A stretch of 64,000 bases of DNA from Exserohilum rostratum (GCA_026367775.1 CP111163.1:372001-436000), one strand, 5' to 3'. Counted from the stretch's first letter, positions 11,808 to 24,013 are shown. The notes: generated by a model from the letters alone, not told the origin. Numbers and translations: made by a program.

Positions 11808-13052
11808 ATGTCCGAACGTCAGGCAACGCCACCGCGAGCGACTCGCTCAGCGGGCAGGCTTCCACCAAACCCTCCTACTCCCGAGCAGATTAGACGCATG
11901 GAAGAAGCCCGGTTGAAGGCAAAGGCTGCTGCACAACAATCGCAGGCATCCAAGCCGTCTCCGGCGCCCGTAGCAGGCGAGAAGCGCGCGTACTCGGCCA
12001 TGACCGCTTCCCAGACTCCAGCAACACTCCGAAATGCTGCTGCGGCATCACCTCAGAAGCGCGACCAGAATGGCTTCACACAGCCACCAGCCAATGACTA
12101 CATTCAACCTGCGAAGAAATACGCCAGATCCGACTTTATCGAATATGACTTTAGTAAGATGACGGATACAAAGGGTGGTTTCTTGAGCACGGAAGATGAT
12201 CCACATAATAAAGCCATGTGGAAAGGTCAGGCCAAGGAAGAACAGAAGCCAGAGGGCATGACAATGGCAGATTGGGAGAAGGAGCGCATAAGGCGGAAGC
12301 TGCGCGCGAACAGAGCTGGACCGTACGAGCCTGGCATCTCCATCCTAAACGCTGTCGATGGCAAAGAAGAGGAAGATGAAGAGGCTGCGCTTCTAGAAGC
12401 TGCCGAGAATGCCGAAATCGAGAGCGGTACATTCAAAGGCAGGTACGGCGACGGCAAGCGCGACGTCAAGGGCAAATGTCGCGAATGCAGCAGTCTCGAA
12501 ATCGACTGGAAATGGCAAGACATTTTCAACATTGGCGTCTGCAACATTTGCAAAGAAAAGTACCCGGACAAATACTCCCTCCTCACCAAAACCGAAGCCC
12601 GCGACGACTACCTCCTCACGGACCCAGAAATAAAAGATGAAGAGCTCCTCCCCCATCTCGAGCGACCCAACCCCCACAAACAATTCTTCCACCCCATGCA
12701 ACTCTTCCTCCGTCTTCAAGTCGAAGCCTACGCCTTTAGCCCCGCAAAATGGGGATCCCCAGAGGCTCTAGACGAAGAATACGCCAAGCGCCAAGTCATC
12801 AGCAAAGAGCGCAAGCAAAAGAAATTCAAAAACAAGCTAGAGGATCTGAAAAAGAGAACGAGAGTGGAGGCCTACAAGCGCGCGAGACTGGCGGGCGATG
12901 GCGACGCCACCGCGCAGTTTGGACAGAAGATTAGAGGGAGATATGACAAGCACGAGCATGAATGGGGCAGAAGCGTGCTTGATCCCGAGACGGGCATGAT
13001 GAAGAAGCGATGCGAGGAGTGTGGCATGGAAGTTGAGGAGTTGGAGTTTTAG
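11808..13052 (+). CDS. rad14: DNA repair protein Rad14 / XPA orthologue
   Basis: Damage-verification scaffold of nucleotide excision repair, acting with TFIIH and RPA in the nucleus. Single exon, 414 residues. A low-complexity N-terminus (PPNPPTPEQIRRMEEARLKAK, usual for fungal XPA) leads to the diagnostic C4 zinc finger near residue 223: CREC, 17 residues, CNIC. The DNA-binding XPA C-domain follows (KTEARDDYLLTDPEIKDEELLP, then PNPHKQFFHPMQLFLR and the VEAYAFSPAKWGS segment). A basic helix (SKERKQKKFKNKLEDLKKR) and a C-terminal CEECGMEVEELEF tail finish the protein. Length is in the range of fungal orthologues. Divergent from Pth, 5' of the tRNA gene. Confidence 0.96.
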   Translation: MSERQATPPRATRSAGRLPPNPPTPEQIRRMEEARLKAKAAAQQSQASKPSPAPVAGEKRAYSAMTASQTPATLRNAAAASPQKRDQNGFTQPPANDYIQPAKKYARSDFIEYDFSKMTDTKGGFLSTEDDPHNKAMWKGQAKEEQKPEGMTMADWEKERIRRKLRANRAGPYEPGISILNAVDGKEEEDEEAALLEAAENAEIESGTFKGRYGDGKRDVKGKCRECSSLEIDWKWQDIFNIGVCNICKEKYPDKYSLLTKTEARDDYLLTDPEIKDEELLPHLERPNPHKQFFHPMQLFLRLQVEAYAFSPAKWGSPEALDEEYAKRQVISKERKQKKFKNKLEDLKKRTRVEAYKRARLAGDGDATAQFGQKIRGRYDKHEHEWGRSVLDPETGMMKKRCEECGMEVEELEF

Positions 13053-13421
13053 ATTATTGTATATGTAGGAAGTGTGATACCCCCTTTTACTTAACTTGAC
13101 GTATCATTCTAAATTTTTCCTTTTTTTTACGACATGCTCGATTTTGATGTTCAACGTAATCGTCCTCTCACTTTATCGTCTTACACAAAGCCCATCCAAG
13201 AAACGCAAGCCCCTTCCTTTGTTCCACCGTTCCCCACTTCGACCCGTATTACCCCTCACCATCGCTTACACGCTCCTTCCTGCCACGTATGCAGGCACTC
13301 ACCTATCTGCACTTACCCACTGCCCTCATCTTCACCTCCGATATATACCTACATTTTCCCGAATTCGTCATCAAACCACCAAAGTTGAAGAGCGTCCCAG
13401 CTCGTCATCGGTTTCCTAATT

Positions 13422-13510
13422 GGGCCGGTAACTCAGTGGTAGAGTGTAGGACTGCAGTTTCACCAAAAACCGCCTTCCCGAAGTCACCGGTTCGACTCCG
13501 GTTCGGCCCT
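13422..13510 (+). tRNA. tRNA-Cys (GCA) with 17-nt intron
   Basis: A complete cloverleaf can be folded: acceptor GGGCCGG with TCGGCCC and discriminator T (typical for tRNA-Cys), D arm ACTC/GAGT, T arm ACCGG-TTCGACT-CCGGT. Anticodon loop CTGCAG places GCA at 13454-13456. An intron of 17 nt (13458-13474) sits after position 37, the canonical site, leaving a 72-nt mature tRNA. The anticodon stem pairs TAGGA with TCCCG, leaving one A-C mismatch and one T-G wobble, which is weaker than usual. The internal A and B boxes are present. Confidence 0.88.
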
Positions 13511-13514
13511 TATC

Positions 13515-13529
13515 TTTTTGCATTTTTTT
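13515..13529 (+). terminator. RNA polymerase III terminator of tRNA-Cys
   Basis: T5 at 13515-13519 and T7 at 13523-13529 lie 5 to 19 nt after the mature 3' end, as expected for Pol III termination on the coding strand. Confidence 0.8.
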
Positions 13530-14074
13530 GGCGGGTCCATCTATTGTCTCGCATACTGGTGTTCTTTTTTTTTTATCGAGTGTATCAGGAAAAGTATATT
13601 ATGTCTCTGATTTTACAGTGATAGTCGTCTCATGTTCCCTATTGCCATGTAACGACGCGCGAGTGACGGACAAGATGACCTTGATGTCTAGAGGCAAAGC
13701 TAGGCATCTACGTTCTTCTTAACAAGCCAAAACACAATACCACGTGGCTGGAATTTGCTCATTACAGGATGCAATTTCATTTCTAGTCTGAATTTCCATT
13801 ATGTACACTTGGCAGTGATAAGTGAGCGAGCTCGAGTACCATGCACCTCTATGGGTCCTCGACGCCCGCACATGCGCATGCTCATCCCCATGATGAACTT
13901 TTTGAAGAAAACAATGATAACAAAAACAAAAAGCGTAATGACAACTTTTATAAAAGCCGTCTTCATCGCTTGCGTCCTCCCTTTTTTACCCCTGGAACTC
14001 CTTCTAAATACAAGGATACCTCCGTCTTTTGATTTATTGTGATTGGTCTTCTACAATATATAGAAGAGATATTG
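13530..14074. other. intergenic, no gene seen
   Basis: About 545 bp between the tRNA gene and the stop of the ABC transporter on the other strand. Short plus-strand frames here have no splice partner or recognisable family. Part of it is probably the transporter 3' UTR. Confidence 0.5.
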
Positions 14075-17000
14075 TTAATTGGAAGCCGCGGGGTTCTTGA
14101 CTTCGTATGCCGTCTTGGCTGTGCTTGTCAATGTGTCTAGCTCACCGCTTGTTTCACACATGGAGCGGAACGAGCCGCCGTCCTTGCGGACTAGGTCGTA
14201 AGGATGACCGTACTCAATGACCTCGCCCTTATCAAGAACAAGGACCTTGTCGTAATCAATGATGGTTTGAAGACGATGCGCTATTGTGATGGTCGTGTTC
14301 TTGATCTTGCGAATGGTTTCTTGAATCTTGGCGTCGGTGGCGTAGTCGATAGAGGCGGTAGCCTCGTCCATGAGCAAAACCTTGGGTACCTTGAGTAGAG
14401 CTCGTGCGAGACACAAAAGTTGTCGTTGACCTTGCGACAGGTTGGAGCCAGACTCTGACACTGGAGAGTTGAGATCCTTGAATGGGTTCTTGTTTTCAGT
14501 CTCCATCGCGGATTGCGCTGTCGTATTTCCATCCGGCATTACCACGATCGTGTCATCCTGTGATGCCCAGTCGCGGTTGGCCGAAACGGAACCTGGAGCG
14601 CTATGCTGAGCAGATTCTCCAGTAGGCGTGACAGTCCCCGAGGTGGGTCGAGAAAGCGAGGAGATCAAGTTGACCTCGCGTAGGGCCGTGTAAATCTCTT
14701 CGTCGGTAAAGATTGAAAAAGGGTCGAGGTTGCTGCGGATCGTGCCTGTGAACAGTGTTGGATCTAGGTGTTGTTAGTAATTGCATTAATACGGTAAAGA
14801 AGCTGCTTACCTTGCGGTACCATGACGACATTCTCCCGCAAATCATGAAGGCCAATCAAACCAATGTCAATGTCGTCGATGAGAATCTTGCCTTGTTCAG
14901 CCTCGAGCGCCCGGAACAGTGCGAGCGCCATGGAACTCTTTCCAGCACCAGTCCTGCCGACAACACCGACCTTCTCTCCGGGTAGAATCTTAAAAGTCAG
15001 GTTCTTCAACACAAGATCAAAGTCAGACCTGTATCTTGTGCTGTAGTTGATAAACTCTACAGAGCCCTTGCTTGGCCAGTTGGAAGGCGGGCGATTGGCT
15101 GGGATGACCGAGGGAGCTTCTTGGTCTACATCGAGGTATTCCTTGACACGCTCGACAGAGTTCATGTTCTGCTCGTTGTCGGCGTACAGACGCACAAACC
15201 ACAAGACGTTCTCGGTGAATGTAACAGCATAGGTAAGGGCCAGACCAGCAGCACCTGCGTCAATGCGCCCAACGCTGACGACAACAAAAGCCCCAGAAAA
15301 GAAAGCGACCATGGCACCAACAACATCTATCCGGAAAGCAAGCCATCTGTTAGCAGCCCAGAGGTAGATAAAAGGACGGTGCTGAGTGTTGATCTTATGG
15401 AGGTTCTCGCGGACGAAGCGTCGCTCGTCACCATAGGCTCGAATGGTCGTCATGCCAGACAGAGTCTCGCCAAACTGCTGATACAGAGGACTTCGGTTTA
15501 CAGAATCCAGTCGCTTTAGGTCGCGCGAAGAGCTAATGTAGAATCGACCGATGAGGAAGTAGAGGATGGAGATCAAAAAGGCTGCGATCAAGAATCCAGG
15601 CGTAATGACCGAGATGAGAATGACAATGGTAATGATGGAGGCGAAGCAATGGACAACGCCGATAGCGTCCGGCGCAACTTCTTGGTCGATAGCCTCAATG
15701 TCCTTTGAAAATCTGTTCATGAGCTGGCCAAGTGGAGTCTGATCGAAGAAACGGAACTTGGCATGCGTGACCTTTTGGATTAGACGCTCGTGCAGACGTC
15801 GTGATGCTGCCAAGGAACCGCCGAAAAGGAAGCCTTCACGCAGGAATGTGATCAACATGAAGATGAGACCCAAGATAGCGTAGACGCCAAGGAAGTAAAG
15901 AGAGTCGACGTCGGGGTTGGAAGCCCCAAAGGTGGTCTGCATCGTCTTGTACGAGTACAAGGGCTGTTCTGGGCGGCTGAAGAATGGCATGTTCCAGCTG
16001 CAAGTGCCACTCTTTACACAGGTTCCCAAACCACTCAGCGTTGGTGCGTGAGTTACAGGTGAACGATGGTGGTTGTTCATTACGGTATAGCCCTTGTCTG
16101 CATAGGCATTTGCCCAAGTGCGAATCCACAGGTTGGTAGAGACCGAGGAAATCTGTGCTGCAACAAAAGCAATGGCAGCACCAATCCAGTAGTACCACGG
16201 GCCCATAGCTCGGAGATACATGAGGATGATACTGAGCTTGACGCCACCTTCAGCCTTCTTCTCTTCCATGCTGTTGCTGGCAGGCACCTTCTTGATGTCT
16301 GCCTTGCCGTTGATGGTGGTATTGGCGTTTCCATTAGTCTCTTGATCTACGTCTGAAGGTGCCTGGGAGGGAGGTTTCGATGCGCCACGAGAGCCAGGCC
16401 GTGACTTCGAAAGATCCTCGGTAAGCTTGCCGGAATTGATAACCTCTTCAGCAGTGCCTTGTGCAACCACGCGTCCATTCTCAAGTACGAGTGCAAACTC
16501 GGCGTGTGGCAGGCAGAGACTAACATTGTGTGTGACGAGAATGCAAGTTCGGTTCGCCATGAGCCGGCCGTGAAGTGCGTAATGGAAGATCCATTTGGCA
16601 GTGTGAGCATCGACAGCGCTAAGGACATCATCTAGTAGAACGTGGCGAGCTTTGCTGTACATTGCGCGAGCGAGCGAGATGCGTTGTTTTTGACCTCCGG
16701 AAAGGGTTACACCTTTTTCGCCAACCAAAGTTTCATCGCCAGCATCGAGAATCTCGAGATCTCGCTTCAAACAACAGATATCAATAACTTCCTCGTAGCG
16801 TTTCTGGTTCCATTCGCTTGCAAATAAAATGTTTTCCTTGACGGTACCATTCACTAGCCAGGCTTGCTGAGCGCAATACGCCACGCTTTCGGTAAGACCA
16901 GTCTCCGGGTCGGGGGTCAAATCTTCTCGGCTGACTCCTCCAGGTAAGAACACTTCACCCTTTAACTTTGTCATCTCACCAAGCAAGCCCATGAGCAGCG

Positions 17001-19293
17001 AAGTCTTTCCAGATCCTGTAGGTCCAACGACAACATTCAATTTGCCGACGCGGAAGTTGACGTTAAGGTCCATGAGCTTGAAGGCATCTGCGGCGGCTTG
17101 GTCTGTCATGTCTGTGCCACCCCAGCTGAAAGTGCCGTTTTCGAATCCAATAATGGGCTGGCCGTCTTCGTCTTTCTTCTGGGTATTAAGCTGCGAATAT
17201 TTATCTGTCTCAGGCTCCATCAGATACTCCTCGATACGATCAACTGACACTTTTGACTCTTGGACGTGCGCAACCATGTCCGCGAGTTGATCCAGCGGAA
17301 TCCTTAGAATCTGGAACAGCGAAAGGGCGGTAAAAGCAACAGAAGGAATCAAAGGCTTGTGCTCTACGTTCGTGTAGACCAAGAAAGACAGCAATGTGAT
17401 CAAGACGGGAGAGCCGGACCATACTGTTGCGGAGACGGACCAAATTATGTAGCGAGTACGCAGATGTTTCAGCTCAACGTGTCGCTTTTCATTTACTAGT
17501 CCGATGAAGCGCTGCTCCCATGCAAAGAACTTGATGATTCGAATGTTGGTGAGAACCTCATTCGTGGTGTGGATTCGTGCGTCGGTAGCAGCGAGAATGA
17601 GTTTCTGGATCTTGGAGAACTGCTTGGCGACATACATGTTGACAGGAAGTAGGAAGATCATTAGGCCGATACCAGCAATTGAGCTGTATCCCAAAATGCG
17701 ATAGAGCAAGAATACAGCCAAAACGACTTGAACGGGTGTGTTTGCCCACAAGAAGTGCAAATAAGCGCATATCTCACTAACCTTGGTAGCATCCACGGCC
17801 ATAAGGTTTATAATAGCACCGGTGGTGACCTGGGCATCGGAATCTGACGGAGCTTCATCCTCATCCTCAGATGTGTCGGAGGACTTGTTCTTCTTCTTCT
17901 TTCCGAAATTAAATATGCGCTTCAATCCTTTAGGCTGCTCGTCCTCATCGTCGTCCTCCTTCTGCTTCTTCTTCTCGCCCAGAATCTTTTCGGTGGTAGC
18001 CGCTGCGCGGCGTTTGAGGGCCTTTGCATAGATTTCCCCAATAATGACAGCACGCAATCGCATGCAGATTTTCCGGCCAAGCCAGAGTGCCTGTCCGTCG
18101 GCGAGCGCTGACAAAGAGCCAGAAACAAAGAGCAGGATAACATAGAACCATGCGGCGTTTGCAGGTGTCAGATCCGGGCGCTCGACGTACTCGAGGATGA
18201 CCTTGAGAAGCAGCGTGGGCACAAAAGTGAGGAAACCGGACATGGCAGCCCAGGCGGCCTGCATGAGCAGGCCGCGCTTAAAGTGCTTCAGGAGATGGAA
18301 AGCCAGGCTTGAAGTCTTCTTCACCTGGCGGTATCGTGCAATGACGGCTCCAGCCTTGTCTTTGGAAGGCAGGTTCCAGACATCTGCGAGCTCGTATGTC
18401 TTTTTGTATCCTGTCCACACAATAGGATCGACCCAACTGAATGTCGCGCGCGATAGAAGGCTAGCAATGGGTTCGCGGGCTGGCGCAATATCTCCCTCAT
18501 ATTCTAGATCGACAGTTTTGTTGCCTTTCCTGGAGCATAGGGCGATAAGGAACAGAAGCGAAACGAGGACGAAATCGCCAATCGTCAACTTCTGATGGAG
18601 AGCGGATCGCGGGTGAATGATTGCCGAGCGAAAGAGCAGGACGCTAAAGACCCATTGGCAGCCATAGATGAAGGCAGTGTGATACCAGAGAGCAGGAAAA
18701 GAGAACCGGCTTGTGCTGGAAAATAGCAGGCGCAACGACGCCAGAACAGCAATGTAGGCCCAGACGGCAACACTGGCAATAGCCGCAATATTTGCGTGCT
18801 TTCCCCATGCATGCGTAAGTAGGATTGCGATGTGAATGCCAAGTTGCGCCAGCACTGCGGCTTCCTCTAATATAACGACAGTGAGTTGTCCGCGCGGCTT
18901 ATCGATGGCAATAGTCGACACCGTGTGGACGGGGTGGAGGGCAAGGTCTTCGTTCGGCTCGTGGTCGTCTTCGGCATCGTCGCGGTATTCGTCAGCGCCG
19001 TTATAACGAGGGCTCCGGAAGGACCACGGGTTGCTCGGATCGTCGAGGGCGCTGTAGGCATGGTAGTATTTGGACGAGGTCGCAGCGGCATAGAGCTGGG
19101 TGAGCAGGTAAAGAAGGGACAAGGCGCATGCGCCGAGCGGGAGCAATGTCTGGAGATAGCTGCAGGGCGTCAGTGTGTTTGTTTTCTGGCGGTGGTGGTT
19201 GGTGGCGCATGGCCAAAGAGGGACATACTCGCGCTCAAAGCACGTGGAGAAGTCGTCTCTTTCCCAGAGCGGGCCTCTGCAGTGCGCAAACAT
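14075..19293 (-). CDS. ABCC (MRP/Ybt1-like) full-size ABC transporter
   Basis: Predicted vacuolar or plasma-membrane ATP-driven pump of organic anions or conjugates. Exons 19293-19229, 19159-14811 and 14763-14075; introns are GT-AG, phases close, 1700 residues. I start at the ATG MFAHCRGPLWERDD; the frame is open further upstream to a GTG, so a missed 5' extension (containing CASPLVDNECECWGR) is possible. Layout: TMD0, TMD1 with a charged cytosolic insert (DDDEDEQPKG...GKKKKNKSSD, about residues 415-455), NBD1 (Walker A GPTGSGKTS near 735, signature SGGQKQR, LLDDVLSAVDAH), a Ser/Lys-rich linker, TMD2, and NBD2 (GRTGAGKSS near 1420, signature LSQGQRQ, LLMDEATASID). NBD1 has Asp after the Walker B Asp where NBD2 has Glu, the usual ABCC asymmetry. 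The first intron is 69 nt with no stop if retained. Confidence 0.93.
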
Positions 19294-22062
19294 GACGCCG
19301 GCTGCCGTTGTGCGAGGGCTGTCGTGCGCCGTCGTGGTGTTGAGTCGACCCCAGCACTCGCACTCGTTATCTACGAGCGGTGAAGCGCATTGGAAGGTGC
19401 GCGACTGGGTAGATGTAGCGGCGCTTCGCACGTGACTGCGCGGCAGCGGACAAGCGTCGGCAAGGCGTGACGGGTTGTGTGAGGCGCAGGAGGCGGATGT
19501 GGCGTCGTGGGAGGGTGCGAGTGAAGGGCGTAGACTGCTTTTCACGACGTTGACGCTCTCTGCTAGTCGCCGCCAGAGACTGTCAACATATCCGCACTGA
19601 CGTTCACGCGCGGGCGCGAAGGCCGTTGTGATGATGTAATCCGCCCGCTAGCCCCAACGCGGGCAAGCTCGGCCAAGACCGGCAGCCCATACGACGCCGG
19701 CCAACAGGCAGTCGCCGCGCGTATGTATATGCGTTCCCAGAGCCAAACGCCCAGCGGCCCATCATTCGCGGAACCCGAGGGGTCTGACTCTGCGCTGCTC
19801 ACCACCACAACGAGTCCTCGGACCCACTACATCTACTCACCGGCCGCCCCACTGCTCTCTTTTTTCCACATGTAGTCTTTTAGCGGCCGCCTCGTCCACT
19901 CACCTCCTGCCTGCCAGTTCGGCTCCTCTGCTCCGGGAGTCAGTGTCGCCAAACACCAGCCACAGTAGGACCATGTCATGGACAACCCCACACCTTACCC
20001 CGATCAGCTGCCACACTGCAGCAGAGGTGCGCCCTTTGGTGCGCCCTTTACTCCCTCAACACTTCTCGTGTTCGCTTTTTCTTCATCTTCATGGTGGCTG
20101 CCTACACCGTCTCGCTCGTCGTCGGGAATTAGCCATCGTGACGACTGTTGCGCAGGGCGCCTTTGGAGCAGCTAATTCAACTTTATGCTTCGCCAAAGCT
20201 TAAAGAAATGGCTGAATCGGTTACCTTTGTCCATCCACCTCTTGCAACAATTGTGTAAAGAGTCAAGCACACCCTATACACCCGCCTGGCTATAATATAC
20301 CACACACCGGCTCCTCACGAAACAGCGGTCAAGATGGAAAAAGACAAGTGAGCACTAGACGTTGTCGCATGCCAACGACAATGCTGAACAATGAGTTTTG
20401 TACCCGAGGACATGGCCAAGAGACTTATATTGCAGCAACGAATAATTGAAATCTTCCAGAACACGACGCACTGAAAGGCCGGCCAAAGTTCACGCCGATC
20501 TGCGACAAGATTGCAGCACGGATCACCACCTTCACATAGTTGCACGGTAGTTTCAGATTGCCTTTGGACTCGACAAAAACCTCTGATAGTTTTAAGGTTG
20601 CACAGAATCCAGTACCGACGCTCGAGACTCTCACTTGTGCGCGGTCATGCCTGAGAGACGAAGGCCTTCAAGGGGCGTGCCAAGTGGTTCCTGAATCAGC
20701 CCACCTTGTAACTCATCTCACCAAAATTACCGAAGACTGGCCAAATTCACAGTAGTTGCATGGCTTTGTTCCTCCATCCAAGGCAAGTACTAAACTCGGA
20801 ATGTATAGCGTGAAATAAAGTTTGGCGCTTGAAGATCGACATCCGCAATTACCACGAGGATAAGTTAACTTAAATGGGATTACTCCAACGTACCTGTATG
20901 TATACTAAACACTGCCGAAGATAGCCCATCTTATGCACTCGTTCCCCAGCAGCATTTTTCCTAGTTGACTGCAAGGCTGACCGCTTTGTTCTGCAGAGCG
21001 CGAGTGAACAGAGCACTCGCAACAACTACCTCCCACACATCATGGCGCCAGCAAAGCCTTCCGAGCATCGCTCAATCATTTGATCTGGTGCTTGCGTTGC
21101 GATAGAGCCGATCGCCATATTGATCGATGGGCAGTGACCTGCATGACAACCCACGTCTTGATCCGTCGCACAACACGGGGCTTTTGTCGGGGACCACTAG
21201 CGGCGCCGTCCATACTGGCTAGGGCTGACATAAAGCGCAACCAACCTACCATCTCGCGAACCGCACTCAACGGTAAGCATAGCAAGGAAAATCATCCCGT
21301 GTCTTGGTATGCGCATCTGGCCAAGTACTCCAAGTAGTCTACTGCACATTTCGGTCAGTCCACGATATGTCAGCAGTAGACAACCTCAGGGGATATTTAC
21401 TACATGAACAAAGGCCGAGATTGCAGGGCCATACAGATGCCAATATACAACGTTGTCAAGCTGAGCAATCTTCTTCATTTACCCCGTTCAAGTAGTGAGG
21501 TCACGCTAGGGCGGGACTGGAGTCTAAACCTAACGTAGGTTTCATGAGCCTGTATTAAGCTGGCATCTGGACTCAACTACCGGTGGAATCGCACTATCCG
21601 CCCTAATTGTAAGCTGACAGCTAAACTGTAAGACATCAAATCGAGGTGATGGACATTATTTCATCACATCTACAGCCCTCCGTGAAGGCGCCTCGATGAC
21701 CAGGCGCCTGGGCTGGTCCCTTCATTACGGGCCGAGTCGACCGCCCCATGGAACATGCAGCCCGTTTATTGGGGCGAACATGATGGATACGAACATCTCA
21801 ATCTTGTGGGTAAGCATGAAATCTCTGGACCGTTGAACTAAATTCAGCCACTTGATGAGGCCCACATGTCTGTTTTTCGGTCTTATTAATGGGGCATCTT
21901 GGTATTGTCAGCCTGGTCAAAACAAATCAGCAACGGCTTGAAGCAATATATAAGCTGCTTCTGTTGAAGCGATTGCCAAATCACCACAGTCTTTCATTTT
22001 TCAGTCACTCCTTACCAAGTCACTCTTTACTCAGTCATTCATTCATCCTTGTTTAACGCATA
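19294..22062. other. gene-poor region, 2.8 kb
   Basis: Upstream of the ABC transporter start and of the amine oxidase start. The part near 19.3-19.8 kb is GC-rich and likely transporter promoter or leader. From 19.9 to 22.0 kb the open frames are short and overlapping, without splice-compatible partners or recognisable motifs. A short ATG frame with a GTGAGC donor occurs at 20334, but I could not extend it into a convincing gene. No repeats or transposon signatures were noticed. Confidence 0.5.
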
Positions 22063-23517
22063 ATGCGGTGCTCACCAGCCCTCTCAACAGCACTTGTTGC
22101 CTTTTTCGGCCTCTCCCCTGCTTTGGCCCTCCCTCATCAGCAGCAGCAGCAACCTGACTGCGACACTCCTGACGCCAGCAATGTCATCAACCGCGATGTA
22201 GTAGTAATTGGTGCCGGTTCCTCTGGCACCCACGCTGCCCTAGCCATCAAAGACGCTGGCAAGTCTGTCATCGTGGTTGAGAATCAGGCTCAAGCAGGTG
22301 GCCACACGCACACATATACCGACAAGGCCACCGGTGCAACAGTAGACTATGGTGTGCTCGTCTTCCACAACACCTCTACTGTGCACGAGTATTTTGGCCG
22401 CTACAAGATCCCCTTGACCCCAGTTTCGTTCGCTGCTCCCCGGGAAGTGAACTTCGACTTCTCGACCGGAAAGCCTATCCAGCTTGCCCAGTCTAACCCT
22501 CAGGCCCTCCAATTGGCATTCCAAAAGTATGCTGGGTTCTTGTCCAAGTACACTCAGCTTGCTGGCGGTTTGTTCCTGCCCAACCCTGTGCCCCAGGAGC
22601 TGCTCATGCCTTTTGGCCAATTGGTCAAGCAGCTCGGTCTCGAGGCCATGGTGCCCATCGTGAACCAGTTCAACCCCGGTCAGGGTGACGTTCTGAGCGT
22701 CCCTGTCGTTGAGAACGCGCGTGTCATGAGCCTGCAGCTTATCCAGCAGATTGCTGCCAACGGCCTTCTCACGACTGTGCGCAACAACAACAGCGAGCTC
22801 TACGCTGCTGCTACAGCCGAGCTCCAGGCTTCAAACAGCATCCTGCTCTCTTCATCCGTCATCAAGTCTAAGCGCACGCAAAACGGTGTCGAGCTCGTTG
22901 TCAAGACCCCCAAGGGCGTCAAGCACATCCGCGCCAAGAGGCTCCTCATGGCCATCCCCCCTCACCTAGACAACCTCAAGCCCTTCAGCCCCACTCAGGC
23001 TGAGCGCTCCGTCTTCAGCAAGCTCGTCAACTCTGGCTACTACACTGCGCTTGTCAAGAACACCGGTATCCCTCTTGGCCTCCAAATCAGCAACCGCGGA
23101 GCAAACACCCCATACAACTCCCCCCAGCTCCCCGGTAGCTACATCTACCGCCCCACCAGGATCCCCGGCGTCAACTCCGTCATGTTTGGCACCGACCTCT
23201 CCAGCGCCATGTTCCCTCTCGATGAGCAAACCATCCAGGGCCGCGTCGTCGCTGAGCTCAAGAGGCTCCAGACTGCCAACCAGCAGCTCAACTTCACAAT
23301 GGCTGAGCCCGAGTTTGTCATTGCCAAGTACCACTCGCCTTTCTACCAATCTTTCTCTGCCGAGTCCATCAAGGCAGGTGCCTATGGTCAAATGTACGCT
23401 CTGCAGGGTCAGTCCAGCACTTTCTGGACTGGTGCCGCTTGGAGGGCCGAGGACAGCAGTGCCCTTTGGGACTTCAACAAGCAGGTTGTCCTGCCCATGC
23501 TCCTCAAGAGCCTTTAA
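22063..23517 (+). CDS. secreted FAD-dependent amine oxidase-like protein
   Basis: Probable flavin-containing amine oxidoreductase; substrate unknown. Single exon, 484 residues. Residues 1-22 form a signal peptide (hydrophobic core ALVAFFGLSPALA), followed by a short Gln run. The FAD-binding Rossmann motif is clear near residue 46 (VVVIGAGSSGTHAALA, then VIVVENQAQAGGHTHTY). The body contains a VDYGVLVFHNTS segment, as in oxidoreductases annotated as beta-cyclopiazonate dehydrogenase-like, but there is no biosynthetic neighbour here to support a secondary-metabolite role. The C-terminus (TFWTGAAWRAEDSSALWDFN) fits the second FAD-contacting region. Codon use is strongly C-ending, suggesting good expression. 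The sequence upstream is a long gene-free stretch and the gene lacks introns, unlike most neighbours. Confidence 0.88.
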   Translation: MRCSPALSTALVAFFGLSPALALPHQQQQQPDCDTPDASNVINRDVVVIGAGSSGTHAALAIKDAGKSVIVVENQAQAGGHTHTYTDKATGATVDYGVLVFHNTSTVHEYFGRYKIPLTPVSFAAPREVNFDFSTGKPIQLAQSNPQALQLAFQKYAGFLSKYTQLAGGLFLPNPVPQELLMPFGQLVKQLGLEAMVPIVNQFNPGQGDVLSVPVVENARVMSLQLIQQIAANGLLTTVRNNNSELYAAATAELQASNSILLSSSVIKSKRTQNGVELVVKTPKGVKHIRAKRLLMAIPPHLDNLKPFSPTQAERSVFSKLVNSGYYTALVKNTGIPLGLQISNRGANTPYNSPQLPGSYIYRPTRIPGVNSVMFGTDLSSAMFPLDEQTIQGRVVAELKRLQTANQQLNFTMAEPEFVIAKYHSPFYQSFSAESIKAGAYGQMYALQGQSSTFWTGAAWRAEDSSALWDFNKQVVLPMLLKSL

Positions 23518-24013
23518 ATTAAGCGCTCTTCTCCCTGATCGTTGACGGGCCCGGTTGTGGGAAAAGCCGAAACTTCACGTGTCGCATGCAGAGGCTGTCA
23601 ATTTTTTTCTTTTCTCCGCAACCCCTTTTTAAGCACGGTGTTTCAACAAGATACTTGTCCATCTGACAGTTAATGTAATTTCTTTATGCACCCGAGACAA
23701 ACATGTTTTTTTCTTGGCTGATTTACGTAACAATCCGTGACTTGCTGAATCAGAAGAGAGAGAAAACAAGTCTGGATTCCACACATGCCGAAGGTCGGCA
23801 TTACATAGAAAGACGGGAATCTTACGATTCAATGATAATAAGAAAAAAATCCTTCGAAAGACCTGTGTATTGTGATAAGTCATCTGAAGTCTTAAAAAGC
23901 AAACGTGATGATAGCCTCGATTTGTCTCTACTAAAACTTCTGTTCACTTCCATCCGCGACACCAAGTGATCAACGGGAGATTTACAGGCTGAGAGAAACA
24001 CAAAATTTGTTAT
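23518..24013. other. convergent intergenic region
   Basis: About 500 bp between the amine oxidase stop and the NDUFA12 stop on the minus strand. It is AT-rich with poly-T and poly-A runs near 23600 and 23847; probably 3' UTRs of both genes. No gene is supported. Confidence 0.5.

Noticed and set aside
19294..19545. GTG at 19545 as start of the ABC transporter
   Set aside because: Not an ATG; the first in-frame ATG is at 19293 and gives a normal-length protein. A missed upstream exon remains possible.
20334..20533. Small two-exon gene starting MEKDK with a GTGAGC donor
   Set aside because: No acceptor gave a frame of convincing length or similarity.
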